From Tenebrio molitor (lineage: Eukaryota > Arthropoda > Insecta > Coleoptera > Tenebrionidae): 64,000 nucleotides of DNA. The notes beneath the pieces were generated by a model. It saw only the letters and a list, made by a program, of their open reading frames with translations, did not search any database and was not told where the DNA came from. Location of the stretch: assembly GCF_963966145.1 (NCBI RefSeq), contig NC_091047.1:30318001-30382000 (forward strand). Reading direction: 5' to 3'. The position numbers and the translations under genes were made by a program. Positions 11,423-22,145 of the stretch are shown here, in pieces. Every line of letters starts with the position of its first letter. Within the stretch, counting starts at the first letter, position 1.

Positions 11423-11843
11423 AATAGTATATTATGATACAAGTTTATAAGGAAGCCTTTAAAGCACGCGCGACGAGTTTAAGAGCACGACGCGTAGCGG
11501 AGTGCTTTTAACGTCTCAAGTGCTTTAAAGGCCCTTATAAACGTGTATCATACGCTATTTTTTATTATACCTGCACTAAAATCTGAAAATTATAACAAAA
11601 AAAAGCAAATTGAAATACCTTTTCCGAGGTAATCTGTGTCATTAATCGTTGATATAGAAATGGTCAATTGTTGTTGTTTCGTTGCTATCATAAATCGTGT
11701 ATCAATGTCTATTTATCATTGTTCAAAATATAGGTGAATTTGTTGTTACCTAAGCAACCCTTAAAGCTTTAGTGTTTTAAAGGCCCTTTTTCGCACGCAT
11801 TTTAGTGTCAAAAACAGGGATTATGATTCAGGTATAATAAAAA
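11423..11843. mobile_element. Composite foldback repeat, copy 1
   Basis: Left part: arms starting AATAGTATATTATGATAC at 11423 pair with GTATCATACGCTATT near 11545-11562, around a loop containing GACGAGTTTAAGAGCACGAC. Right part: TTATTATACCTG at about 11562 is inverted at about 11830-11843. The whole unit recurs at 44583-45517, where another transposon interrupts it, so this copy shows the empty site (TCTATTTATC at about 11709). Confidence 0.75.
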
Positions 11844-11955
11844 ATAATTTAAATAAAGATATTGCAATGAAAATTTTTGTGTTTAATATAAGATTATTAT
11901 AACACAGTTTTTTAAGAGTCAAATAATGGGGCAATAAGACCTCCCACAAAACAAA

Positions 11956-12180
11956 GTGGTTTATGTGCGTTTTTCCTTTTTTCAGATGATTCTCCATTAT
12001 AAAAGAACCACCAATAAGGATCATGATGGTGAAAATTGCATTATTTGTGGTGACTATGGTAAAGGTCGCGAGACTTGGTTCAGGTGCACCATATGCGGGA
12101 AATGGGCGCATAAAGACTGTAGGTACTGGGGCAGATACACTTAATGATTATATGTGTGATTTTTGTAATAATGAGTAATA
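11956..12180 (+). pseudogene. C-terminal zinc-finger tail of a pogo-type DDE transposase
   Basis: The frame contains a PHD-like C4HC motif: CIICGDYGKG, then CTICGKWAHKDC. After a one-base slip near 12130 it continues DYMCDFCNNE and stops. This finger is characteristic of the C-terminus of insect pogo/Tigger-like transposases. The DDE catalytic domain is not present upstream, so this is a 3' fragment. It reads toward the GC-rich terminal sequence at 12443-12468, consistent with the end of the same element. Confidence 0.55.
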
Positions 12181-12181
12181 A

Positions 12182-12442
12182 TCAAAGATAACAACATTTT
12201 TTAATTCTAATTCTAATTCTAATTGGTTTTGGGGTAATCAGGCCAGGCGTGGTCTCAATACCCCAGACCCTGGGGTAATGAGACCATCTGTAGGGTTGAG
12301 TTATTTTCATTATAAATCTCAAAATTTTAAAAATTGTCCTTATCTCTGGATTCAGGTTGATAAGAAATATGTTAAAGTTTAACTTTATCTGATAATGATA
12401 AACAAACTCACCCAAATAAAAATAATATTCATACTTTCCCTT
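12182..12442. other. Probable 3' untranslated part of the pogo-type element
   Basis: Lies between the transposase stop and the terminal repeat. It contains an AATTCT short tandem (12205-12223) and the inverted word pair GGGGTAAT / CCCCAGACCCTGGGGTAATG. Confidence 0.35.
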
Positions 12443-12470
12443 AAGGTGGCCCCATTCCCCCGGTCTCCCC
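12443..12470. repeat. Terminal repeat GGTGGCCCCATTC, next to half of a split MITE
   Basis: GGTGGCCCCATTCCCCCGG then TCTCCCC and TA. A near-identical end (GGTGGCCCCATTGCCCCGG, TTTCCCC, TA) lies at 13972-13997 in the same orientation. Each abuts one part of the same MITE (see 12471 and 13996). Confidence 0.6.
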
Positions 12471-12533
12471 TACAGCCGCGTCGGTACGCATTTTGGTTTC
12501 TGCGTCATCGATCATGAGAGTTGGCAGGAGCTC
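12471..12533 (-). mobile_element. Left part of the GAGCTYGTGCCAACT MITE, inverted and displaced
   Basis: On the minus strand this matches the first ~60 bp of the complete element at 30421-30757 (minus reading), ending at GAGCTC. The remaining part of the same element lies in plus orientation at 13996-14276. Confidence 0.65.
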
Positions 12534-12705
12534 TAACATTTCGATTTTCAATTTACAGGGTGATCCAAATTTTTTTTTAAATGCTTTAGCAACTTTATTT
12601 CTTGTCCGATTTCAATAAGAGATATATCAAATGAAAAGGCGTTTGTTCGATACCTCCCTAGAAAGTGGGTCTGTATCCATGGTTACCAGTGAGTGAAGGT
12701 TCCAC

Positions 12706-12806
12706 TTTCGCTCACGCACTTTCGCTCACGTACTTCCGATCACCTACTTTCGCTCACGCACTTTCGCTCACGCACTTTCGGTCACGCACTTTCGCTCACG
12801 CACAAT
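12706..12806 (+). repeat. Tandem 14 bp repeat
   Basis: Seven or so units of CACTTTCGCTCACG with point variants. It sits exactly at the 5' edge of the RLE-LINE fragment and supplies the artificial N-terminus of the long open frame. Confidence 0.8.
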
Positions 12807-12809
12807 TGA

Positions 12810-13849
12810 AATTCGATTTTATGAAAAAGAATTTGTATATTGAAAATAATTACATACGAATAACAACTTATAGGCTTGATTTATTTAAAGCGTTCCAAAG
12901 TAAGTACCTCCAGTTTCCTGTTACTATTCAAAATTTAGCTGACCAGAGAAGAGCCATTATGAAGAAAAACTATATCCCTTCGGCAATTTTAGAAAAGATC
13001 AAAAATGATGTAAAGTTAGAATTGTCAATTAATTATTCTGACAATAATGAAGTTTCTAATAATTTAGTTGAAAATTCTGTTGAACCGCAAAGTTTACTAA
13101 GTTTACCAAATCATAATGACTCTTTCTGTTATCAAAATAATTCAATACCAAACAACACGATACAAAACGACATAAATAATTTAGACTTGAGTTATAATGA
13201 TATACATGTTATTAATCAAAATTTTTACTATCATCAAAATTTTAAAGAACAAATTGAAGATGAATTTAATAGAACTCTGAACGAATTTGAACATATAGAA
13301 CCATTTAATAGACCACTATTACCTAAACAACAAAGTTCCAAAAAATTCTTTGCAATGATTGAAATTTTAAATCAATTCATTTTGCCTAAATTTGTAAATA
13401 ACACAAGTTTTAAAAAATTACACAGTATTATATATAATGGAGCTTTAACAATTATCAGATTAAATGGTTCAAAAGAAATTGACCAGACAAATAATATAAA
13501 AGCTAAAGAATTACCAAAATGGGAACGAAGGCTAAATAAACGCATTAACAATATCAGACGAGATTTAGGTAGAATAACTCAATATTTAAAGGGTATAAAT
13601 TCTAATCATCTAAATAACTGTATTCAATCGATTTTAAATAAAAACAGAGTACATTGTTTAAAATATAACGAATATAATGAAACATTAATAGAAATTAAAG
13701 ACACTTTATTACAAAAATTGAATATTTATTCTAAACGATTAAAAAGATATAAAAATAATAAACAATGGAAATTTGAAAACAAACTATTTATACTTTTATT
13801 TACACCTAAAATTAGATCAAAACTCACGCTTTGGCTTTTTATTTTATAA
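12810..13849 (+). pseudogene. RLE-type LINE (R2/R4-like), N-terminal/linker fragment
   Basis: An open frame of about 340 codons without a plausible ATG start. Two segments resemble the region before the reverse transcriptase in R4/R2-group LINEs: LADQRRAIMKKNYIP with a following KI-rich helix, and YSKRLKRYKNNKQ followed by ENKLF. Between them is an Asn-rich linker and a KWERRLNKRINNIRRDLG helix. The reading breaks after KLF, just before the RT domain would begin. Composition is strongly AT-biased (Asn, Lys, Ile). It is probably from the same family as the C-terminal fragment at 54786-55669, but no overlap allows proof. Confidence 0.55.
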
Positions 13850-13995
13850 AACATCAACTGATGTCACCACAACGACGATTTTTGCTATACCACTTATTCT
13901 TCCTTCTAGAAGATGGCAGCACCCTATTTTGAAGGAAATAAGAACACGGTTTTTAAAATATAGGGGTGGCCTTATTGCCCCTGGTGGCCCCATTG

Positions 13996-14276
13996 CCCCG
14001 GTTTCCCCTACTATTCGAACTAAAAACATCGGTACTATTTGTTCACACTTTACAGATTTGTGAGCTAATTTATGTTGCTGTTTATTTGGCGACAGGTCTC
14101 TAGACAATGTCGGGGATTCTAGTCCAAACCGTTGGACAGTGTAAAATGCAAATTTGGCGCTACCCTGAAAATTTTAACCAAACGACAGACGTTTTTAGGT
14201 TTCACTTATCAAAATTGGGCTCCGCCTTCGCGTAGCTTTTGTCAAGGTCATCGATCATGACAGTTGGCACAAGCTC
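13996..14276 (+). mobile_element. Right part of the GAGCTYGTGCCAACT MITE
   Basis: Matches the corresponding part of 30421-30757 (reverse complement) with moderate divergence and ends GTTGGCACAAGCTC followed by TA at 14277-14278. Confidence 0.75.
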
Positions 14277-14279
14277 TAA

Positions 14280-14690
14280 TAGTTTTATCAACCAGTTTTG
14301 CAATTCCAATGACACGACAATGCTCATTTCGCTATTTGCCTGTGTCAATTATACAATTTTTATAATCTAAAAACTACATTTCCTATTCTTGACATTAACT
14401 TAAACTACCTGACCTCAACGTCAACAAGAGTATTGGTAACTAATTATTCGACCTACTTTTTTATATCAAATTCTTATTTTCAAACTCAAATTGAACTACA
14501 TATTTTAAATTCTTACACCGAGCATTTGTGCTACCTTAATCTTATACACCCAATGTTGACAATAGTTCTTGTTCTTTACCTTGCAAACATTTTTTGAAAA
14601 CATGCTATCGTAACGCTTTTGTAAAGACAAACTTGAAATACAAGAAATACTAAAAATGTTAATGTTGTTTATACAACCAACCGTACACAC
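14280..14690. other. Non-coding, nothing recognised
   Basis: No open frame with support and no inverted ends. Confidence 0.3.
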
Positions 14691-14693
14691 ATA

Positions 14694-15351
14694 TCAGAAC
14701 TGGCGGATCAAAATAATACGGTGAAATCAGCATCTTCTGGGAATAATAGGAAAAATATTTAAAAAAAATCCATCCTCATTGGATTTTAAAATAAGAACGT
14801 TGTTAATTGACCAATAGCGTGTAGATATAAAATTACCTTAAAAAATTATATTAGTAACTATCGAAACAAATTTGATTGTTGCAAAGACATAATAATTGAA
14901 TATTATGTCATAATAAATTATTTCTCACAATCACAAAAGTCATTAAAAACGCTTAACGTTTACTTCTTCAGAATATTTTGATGTGCTTGTCTTATATGGA
15001 CAGCCTGATGAGAGTGCCACAGTTGCTGCTCAGGAGTACGCAGTTCGTTTTCCCAATAGGGAACATCCTAGCAGAAATACTATAACCTGAAAAATACTAT
15101 AACCTAAAAACGTCCGTCATTGCACAAACAATGCGGATACCCAACAATGCACATGCATCATTTGAAATGCATCCATAGTTACAAATAAAGCAGGAAAACT
15201 AATTTATAGGTAACTTAACATCAACAACAGGATTGGTCAGTTTAAATTGCTTCTTTCCTAATCACTATTTAAGATAGATTTTTTGAATATTTTTCCTATT
15301 ATTCCCAGACGATGATGAATTCACCGTATTATTTTGGTCCGCCAGTTCTGA
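14694..15351 (+). mobile_element. Tc1/IS630-type deletion derivative with TCAGAACTGGCGG ends
   Basis: Long inverted ends begin TCAGAACTGGCGGATCAAAA and include a GGGAATAATAGGAAAAATAT stretch, flanked by TA at 14692-14693 and 15352-15353. At about 14967-15088 one plus frame encodes a fragment like the N-terminal HTH of insect Tc1/IS630 transposases: DVLVLYGQPDESATVAAQEY, then FPNREHPSRNT. The rest of the transposase is missing. Confidence 0.72.
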
Positions 15352-15650
15352 TAGACCCTGTATAGCATGTCCGCGTGATACGAGCATTTGGTTCTTATAT
15401 TGTAATAGTCAGAATAGGTCCCTAAATTAAAAATTTAATTTTGAATTATTTCAACGAAACGTCCTTAACGACCATTCATTGGAGCCGGAATTTTTGTTAG
15501 TTTTAAATTTTTTGTTTCTCAATGCCTTTGTCGGCACAATAATCCTTTCAAATGGTAAAGTAATACTCAAATGAAAATTGGCGACCGTTTTTGAAATATT
15601 AAGTACCTACGCGTCTGTGAGATAAACCCAGGTACAGGTACAAGGGTATA

Positions 15651-15926
15651 GTAGCGGCAGGGCAAAATGGGAATGTGATTTCTTGATTTAAATAACTTTA
15701 GGCTGTATTTAAATAAAACTGTAAGGGTTATCATTTACGATAGAGACAAGTTTTTGCCTACCAATATCTGTATTCATACCTGATAAAAGGGCGACTGTTT
15801 GTTTACAACAGAAAAGTGGCTACCGACCGTTCGAGGTCGTAAATCTTGAAAATAACAGTTTTATTTAAATAAAGTATAAAGTTATTTAAATTAAGAAGTC
15901 ACATTTCCATTTTACCCTGCCGCTAC
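15651..15926. mobile_element. MITE with GTAGCGGCAGGG ends
   Basis: Inverted ends of about 50 bp (GTAGCGGCAGGGCAAAATGG, continuing through AATAACTTTA) enclose about 180 bp of non-coding DNA. The flanks are TATA and TTTA. Confidence 0.75.
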
Positions 15927-16030
15927 TTTAACAAATGTGCATGGGGAAAAACGTTACCTTAAAACACAGGAAATAACTGAATTATAGAATTTGATGTTAG
16001 CAATTTTCAAATTGAGAAAACGCCAAATTA

Positions 16031-16604
16031 ATGTTCCAGCTGGATTTTTGCTGGATGAACATCATTCCAGCTGGATCCAGGGCGGATCCAGCAATATACA
16101 GATTTTATCAAGAAATGAAACGATTTTTTTTAAATACTCAAATATTTTTTTTTTTAAATACTCAAAAAACGTCAATTATTCAGACGGGTCACTACAAATC
16201 AGTAAAATTTCCTACACATTTAGGTAATAAACTTAATTTTGGTTCGGTTTAACACTTGAGATTGAGATAATTAAAATGTATGGCTATTTTACAGCGTGAA
16301 AACTAGGTTTCAAGCACTCGGAACAAAAAAGTAGAGTTTACTCAAAGGCGGCTCATAGCAGCTGATATTTTCTTACACGTAATGCATGGAAGATTTGTCA
16401 CTATAGAAATGTTCAAGCATGCTGATCGGACTGTTCCATCATAGTGCGGCAGTCAAGAATCAAACTCATTTCTTTGTTCTTCGCTTCCATCACCTATTTT
16501 GGAAAAACATTTCATCTTTGGTAGATGATACTTGAAAGTTTATTACTTGCGGATCCGCATTGCTGGATCCAGCTGGATTGCTGGATGAGGGATCCAGCAA
16601 TTAC
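16031..16604. repeat. Region bounded by clustered GCTGGATCC words, possible hAT-type remnant
   Basis: At 16034-16092 and 16550-16600 the words CCAGCTGG, GGATCC and GCTGGAT recur many times, partly as palindromes. The right edge read on the minus strand is TAGGGATTGTAATTGCTGG, reminiscent of hAT terminal repeats. The left end is not clearly matched. Confidence 0.35.
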
Positions 16605-16650
16605 AATCCCTAATCACGTGTCAGCTGTCTTGTCAACGATTCATATAAAC

Positions 16651-17304
16651 AGCGATCAAATTAATTTGTAATCGAGTTATCCATGAATCCGAAATCGTAT
16701 TTCGTTACTTGAACTTCACGCTCCAATAAACACAGCTTGAAAGATAGATTAGATCTCGGCATACACTGAGTTTTTTTAAGAGTGGCCATAGGGTTTTACA
16801 TGCTAATTTTTCAACCCCCTGTTAACTTTTGTTCCGATAAAAATATCCAAACCATTTTTGGAACAAAGTTAGAAAAATTTTTAAACTATCGGATAGATTA
16901 CAATTCAATATCCCAAACCGTCGAAAAAGTTCTGAAAAAATATTTTTTAGGGCCCCGAAATAATAGTACGTCGAGCGGCCGCCAGAGTAGCGCCATTGTC
17001 GGCTCAACCAGCACCTGACGATCTCCAATTTTGGACGCTTTCGGCGCGCTAAAAAATATTTTTTTCACAACTTTTTCGACAGTTTGGGATATTGAATTGT
17101 AATCTATCCGATAGTTTAAAAAATCTTCCAAATTTGTTCCAAAAATGGTTTGAATATTTTCATCGGAACAAAAGTTAACAGGGGGTTGAAAAATTAGCAT
17201 GTAAAACCCTATGGCCAGTCTTAAAAAAAAACTCACTGTATAAATCGCAAAAACATACGGATTCAAATTCATCGATGACTCGATTACAAATTAATTTGAT
17301 CGCT
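16651..17304. mobile_element. MITE with AGCGATCAAATTAATTTG ends, carrying a second foldback
   Basis: A perfect 27 bp inverted repeat at 16651-16677 and 17278-17304. A shorter relative without the inner element is at 35103-35260, so this is the filled version and that one the empty version. Confidence 0.8.
16764..17238. mobile_element. Foldback element V, copy 1, inside the preceding MITE
   Basis: Long arms (over 170 bp each) begin CACTGAGTTTTTTTAAGA and CAGTGAGTTTTTTTTTAAGA, flanked by TA at 16762-16763 and 17239-17240. Open frames on both strands are mirror images of the arms. The same family at 28121-29571 shares the body word CCCCCTGTTAACTTTTGTTC but has different outer arm sequence. A central GC-rich part contains GTCGAGCGGCCGCCAGA. 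Confidence 0.85.
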
Positions 17305-17313
17305 GGATACATA

Positions 17314-17622
17314 CCGTGAGATCATTTAAATTTATAATTTAAGGAGGCTATGACTTTAAAATTATATTGGCAACACCGCTGACGGCTGACACCTTGATTT
17401 GAATTGTCAAAATGAGGCTTTAAAATTCAATACAAAATATGAAACGGCGAGTTACCAGTTGTATCCAAGTCAGGTGTTTGATACAACTGTTAACTCGCAG
17501 TTTCATATTCTGTATTGAATTTTGAGTCCCACTTTAACAAACCAAGGCAAGATGTCATGGTGTTGCCAATCTAATTTTAAAGTCATAGCCAACTTTAATT
17601 ATAAATTTAAATGATCTCACGG
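17314..17622. mobile_element. Palindromic MITE with CCGTGAGATCATTTAAATT ends
   Basis: Inverted arms of roughly 150 bp with indels, flanked by TA at 17312-17313 and 17623-17624. It lies 9 bp from the previous element. Confidence 0.8.
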
Positions 17623-17624
17623 TA

Positions 17625-18136
17625 TATGTGGCGTGGCTTCATTTTGTGCACTGCGCCGGACCACATCTAATTGAGAGCGGTGGGCAGTGGCGGAGTCTCC
17701 CCCACAGCGAGAGCTCCAAGGCGAGAACGCATTTCCCCATATGGATAAATTTAAGAAGATCACATATTTCGCGATAATTAATACAATAACACAAACTAAG
17801 TGAAAGATTCTGAAGAGTTTTTTTATAATCAAATTCTTAAAGAAAATAATCTCTCTTTACTTTAGTGCAAGAAAAGATCTAATTTGATTGAATAGTTAAA
17901 TCTTGACTACAAATAAAGTAGAAGGATTAGAGAAATAATTTATCTTGTAATTTGACAACACGTGCACACATAAATGATTGCTATCGGTACTGAACGTACT
18001 ACCTGCAGCTATTTTTGGATTTCAAAATCCGAGTTAGCGAGCGCGTTCTGGTTGCGCGTTCACTTCGATTATTTTTAAATAGCCTACTTTCACACCCCCT
18101 AATCAGCTCTATAAGTGCACACGATTTTAGTTATTT
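17625..18136. other. Non-coding, nothing recognised
   Basis: A locally GC-richer spot at 17630-17740 gives a 71-codon minus frame without support. Confidence 0.3.
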
Positions 18137-18138
18137 TC

Positions 18139-18373
18139 TAAAGTCCATTCATTTTGTATTGAACTTTTCAAGGTCAAATAATTTTATTTTTTGGCTTTGT
18201 AATTATGTTTTGTAAATAGTGACATGCAGGTAAACACCGTAAACGTTGAATTGAGCATTGCTAAATCACATTATGTTGGTTATATGCATGTCACTATTTA
18301 CAAAACATAATTACAGTGCCAAAAATTAAATTATTTGACCTTGAAAAGTTCAATACAAAATGAATGGACTTTA
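18139..18373. mobile_element. Palindromic MITE with AAAGTCCATTCATTTTG ends
   Basis: Near-perfect arms of about 85-90 bp at 18139-18230 and 18287-18373 surround a spacer of only ~55 bp. TA at both edges. Confidence 0.82.
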
Positions 18374-18920
18374 CTTCACCGAAAGGTTCCATGGGTTCAT
18401 GGGGTTCAATTTATCAGTGGAGATAATTCAAATCTTAATAGGATCACATAGTTCGCAGCTCAAATTTTTATAATATTGCTAATGTTCGTAAACGCATTTA
18501 TTTATTCAACTTATGCCCATTTGCACCATCTACAATTAGCGTTACTTAAACTAAACTTAAATTTAAGTATCCTTAAATCGACCCCATTACGAAAAACTCC
18601 TACAGTATTGGAAGTATTAAATTCCCGCTCAACCTTCCTCCAGGTCCCATTTTTTGTTTCTTGGGAAACCCCGTCAGTTTTTTTATTATTCAATAAGGCG
18701 CTATGTTTCGAAAACAGCCCAAAGGTCAAAGTTTTTTCGCTCTCCGCGAAATTGACTCCACGAACACGACAACTTTTTTTGCCAATTACTAGTTAGTAAT
18801 ATTAATACACAATTCTGGGTGACAGTGACAGTATGAGCAAAAGTGCGTTTCCATGGTCAAATTTGCAATATAATAAGAGGTATTTAGCTGAGGAAAACTA
18901 AGATTGTTGTGGTGCAACAA
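18374..18920. other. Non-coding, nothing recognised
   Basis: Two overlapping open frames on opposite strands (18476-18796) are mutual shadows. No domain is visible. Confidence 0.3.
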
Positions 18921-18924
18921 TAGC

Positions 18925-19052
18925 TATTTATGCACCAAGGGCGTTACAACGATGATTACGCCCGGAGAACGATGAATCCAGCTCGAGGGCTTTAGCCCGA
19001 GAGATGGATATCGTTCGATGGGCGTAATCATTCGGTGACGCCGTGGTGCATA
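18925..19052. repeat. Palindromic hairpin element, CTCG-loop type
   Basis: Nested pairing: TGCACCA with TGGTGCA, GATGATTACGCCC with GGGCGTAATCATT, and a central CTCGAGGGCTTTAGCCCGAG. About 128 bp, non-coding. Confidence 0.7.
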
Positions 19053-19324
19053 CAAGATTTTATTTTTCACTATACGTGTTCTTTAAAAAAAAAATTGGCA
19101 TCTTTGCAATTATGAATTGATGAGGGCGTTATGAATTCATTACGCCCGCTTATTCTTATTACGCCCTGTTATTATTCCCCGGTTGTTATGGACATGTTTA
19201 CGTATTTCGTATCCTAGGAGTTATCATGCAATTATATGGATAACTAGAAAAATAAATGACTATGACAGAAAAATATTGCCTTGTTGTTCAAAATGTCCTG
19301 CTTGAGCTCGAATGCAAGCATGGG

Positions 19325-19460
19325 GCGGACGCCAACTCGGCACTTTATTATACCTAAGTAGGTAAAATTTGCAATAAAGTACAACAGGCCATCTCGGCAC
19401 CGGTAGCTCATGGATAACCGGCCAACTCGGCATCGCGGTCAAGCCAACTCGGCACTGTCT
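19325..19460. repeat. Four spaced copies of GCCAACTCGGCAC
   Basis: GCCAACTCGGCAC at about 19331, GCCATCTCGGCAC at 19388, GCCAACTCGGCAT at 19420 and GCCAACTCGGCAC at 19444. The inverse word GAGTTGGC also occurs in the ends of the 59655 element and near 25180, 25227 and 26260. Confidence 0.6.
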
Positions 19461-20100
19461 ACCTGGGACGGTCCCTGTTTAATGTCGCAGCCACTAGAGT
19501 TCTTGCGGGAATATATCAGGGATTTTTTTATAATATACTGTTACGAATAGTGATAGTGTGGGTTGAGAAGTAATCAAGTGAGTGGAATGAGGAAATGGGG
19601 AAGTAGAGAAAAATCAATTGTTTAATAAATAGATTTTGATGTTTGACGGTGATAAATAAAGTCGCCACTGTACTTCCCGGAATTAATCTACATTGTACAC
19701 CTATCTACCCATGAGGACGGCGCCGGCGGACGGCCGACATAAATATTTCTGTATCTGAGAGTCTGAGACAGGAAAACAAGTAAATGCATGTATATGGAAA
19801 AACAATCTATTATTTAAGATTACAATGGAAACATTAATTCTTTATTATTATGTCGTTTTATTATATTATTTATAAATTTTTGTCTGTCTCTGATATGCTT
19901 ATTATGAATTTTTGCTACCAAATATAGACTTTGTATTTTCACATAAGTGTCTATTTGAAATTCTTTCAGTTTTTCTAAAAACACAAATAAAGTTGGGTCA
20001 GGTGTCAGATAGTTACTTAAATAGACCCTTATTGGGTATGACCCTCAATAAAAATGTATTGAAAAATATTGGTGGCGAAATTACCGATGGGATTTTACTC
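19461..20100. other. Non-coding, possible LTR-like remnant
   Basis: 19539-19692 runs from TGTTACGAATAG to TCTACA and holds AATAAA, but no target duplication matches. No gene is supported. Confidence 0.2.
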
Positions 20101-20104
20101 AACG

Positions 20105-20545
20105 AGGATGAGCAAAAGATTAAGGTAATTACTGGTGCCGAGATTATCTATCCCCTCGGAGACAGTGCTCCGAGGTCGTGGTCCCGGCGGTTCGAATCTC
20201 ACCGAAGGGGGAGGATTTTTTCCAAGGAAGGAACCTTCGCCGGGCCATGGATGTGTGTGAATGTCAACCAGGAGCTGACGGTAGGGTGGTGGAAGGAAGA
20301 GCGACACTCTTCCGACGCCACCACGAAGTCGGCAGGGTTCGAATCCCGGCCGCATGGGCCTCCCATGGATGTTGTGTTGTTGTATTCGTGTTGTGTCGTC
20401 CAGAAAAGGAGAAAGGAGAAGGGAGGGTGGCCGTGGGTGGCCGGGGAAAGTACCCCGGAGCCCCGCCGCACCACATAAGGAAAAAAGAGAAAAACAAGCT
20501 GACCGCAAGGTACCTGATAGGCCAGTGAAAGGGGAAAGGCTATAA
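20105..20545 (+). mobile_element. GC-rich SINE-like element with two box B motifs
   Basis: A 440 bp GC-rich island contains two tRNA-style B boxes, GGTTCGAATC at 20189 and GGTTCGAATCC at 20336, 147 bp apart, and ends in an A/T-rich tail (ATAATAAAAAAA). This fits a dimeric tRNA-derived SINE. Six-frame open reading here is a composition effect. Confidence 0.55.
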
Positions 20546-21413
20546 TAAAAAAATACAAGACTACTAATTAACTATTAATCTTATATCTATATGAAATAGA
20601 TTTTACATAATCGTATTCTGATATTTGACAATTATCGTATTCAAATATTTTCTGAGATACAAATTTTTCCGCTTCTTTTACTTTTTTGGTTTTTACAATT
20701 ATTTGCGTTCTAATAGGTACTCTGAATTTGTATGTATATAAAACATTGATACTCAAGAAGAGTTTTTACAAAAATATTAATATTTGGGTGGGTATGGTAG
20801 AAGGATTTGGCAAAATGCGAATGAAACGATTCACATGGATTGGTAGTTAAGTATAAATGACTTGATTTAGAGACCCACAAAGAAGGGGGAAATGTGGAAG
20901 CTTCCCCAATATAATTATCCACGAGATAATCTGCCATTTTTTAAAAAGAATTTAAGTTAGGAAGTTCCGCCATAAAATTGTTTACAAAACACTCACTGAT
21001 TCTTTCAGGCACAAGATATGGTAATCCAAAAAGATGTTGAAGCCATTTGCCTTTATCATCGCACTGCCTGTATGTGGTAACCAAAATGAAACCTACATCC
21101 GGAAATTTGTACGGTGGGCCAAACTAATTTGACAATTTCAAAATCTAAAATTATTCGAGTCGGATTTAAGCATACATTGATTTTTGTCCCAAGGGTCACT
21201 AGCGAGTTAAAAAGCATCTTGATGTGTCTGATAGTTTGTTTGGAAGTAGACAAAAGATCAGTGGTATGTAATGTCCATTATGTAAACCGTGGATTGTGAA
21301 CAGTTGAAGAAAATATTTTGTACAATACTTGAATGTTCCATCCATATAATAATTGTCAGATTCTGTCAAACATTTTAAATTGGCATCGCAACCAAATATT
21401 ATTAAAACTTAAC

Positions 21414-22144
21414 CCTCCACCACCCGGCGGCACGGCAATTTTGCCGGAGTACATACACTATTACGGATAATACTATCAAGTAATAGTGCAGTGCTTATCA
21501 ACATAATTACCGGCGTCTCGCCTCCGCATTTTGACTTTGTTGTGTATTATGTTCTGTGTTAATGTTAAGGAATTTCCTCACGATATGACATGAGTATAAT
21601 AATATACCTTTTTGAATTTCAACTACCAATGTGTTCCCTAAATCCAAAATTTTTAAATTTTTAAAAAGAGATTGCGGTACTATTCCCGTTGCTGAAATTA
21701 TAAGTGGTAAAATAGAAATTTTTTCTAAACTCCAAAGATTTCTCATAGCAACGGAGAGCTCTAAATATTTATTAATTTTTGTGTTATATGTCTGTGTTAT
21801 ACGTATTATGGGAATTTGGAACAGTTATATATCTAAAAGATATGAATGTGAATGTGAATGTCAGTTAAAACTGTGCGATCAAAATATAATTTGTAATTGT
21901 CATTTTCCAAACAACTTTCTGGTTTATAAATGTAATGTGGTTGTGTATCCTTTAATAAATTGAATTTAACAGCTTAATTCATGTGTATAATTTTAGCGAA
22001 TATATCATGACGTTTCTTATATTCGCTTTGAGCCAAAACGGTGCAAGAAGAAATGATGTGTTCAATGGTTTCCCCTTGAGTTCCGCAAATCCTACATTTA
22101 TCGATGATCGATTGTAAACCGCATAAATGTTTTTTATAATTTCT
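21414..22144 (-). mobile_element. RLE-type LINE 3' end, copy A
   Basis: On the minus strand from 22144: part of the CCHC motif region (IIDKCRICG... C-x2-C-x8-H-x4-C), the intact frame through KKRHDIFAKIIHMN, then a stop (TAA) and an internal deletion before the C-terminal IISATGIVPQSLFKN and HIVRKFLN segments. The 3' UTR contains GGCGAGACGCCGG and the palindrome CGGCAAAATTGCCG, ending near GGGTGGAGG. 5'-truncated, inserted in the MULE gene. The missing part between about 21835 and 21740 corresponds to the PD...D catalytic region in copy F. Confidence 0.75.
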
Positions 22145-22145
22145 A

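Noticed and set aside
12665..12810. N-terminal part of the 394-codon frame as real protein
   Set aside because: It translates a 14 bp tandem repeat and begins at a GTG, not an ATG. Only the downstream part resembles a LINE protein.
16782..17272. Two similar proteins on opposite strands as a divergent gene pair
   Set aside because: They are mirror translations of the two arms of one foldback element.
19539..19692. Possible 154 bp solo LTR (TG...CA with AATAAA)
   Set aside because: No target-site duplication, and the ends are too generic.
20095..20558. Several overlapping open frames in the GC-rich island
   Set aside because: All frames are open because of base composition; two tRNA-style B boxes identify a SINE-like element.
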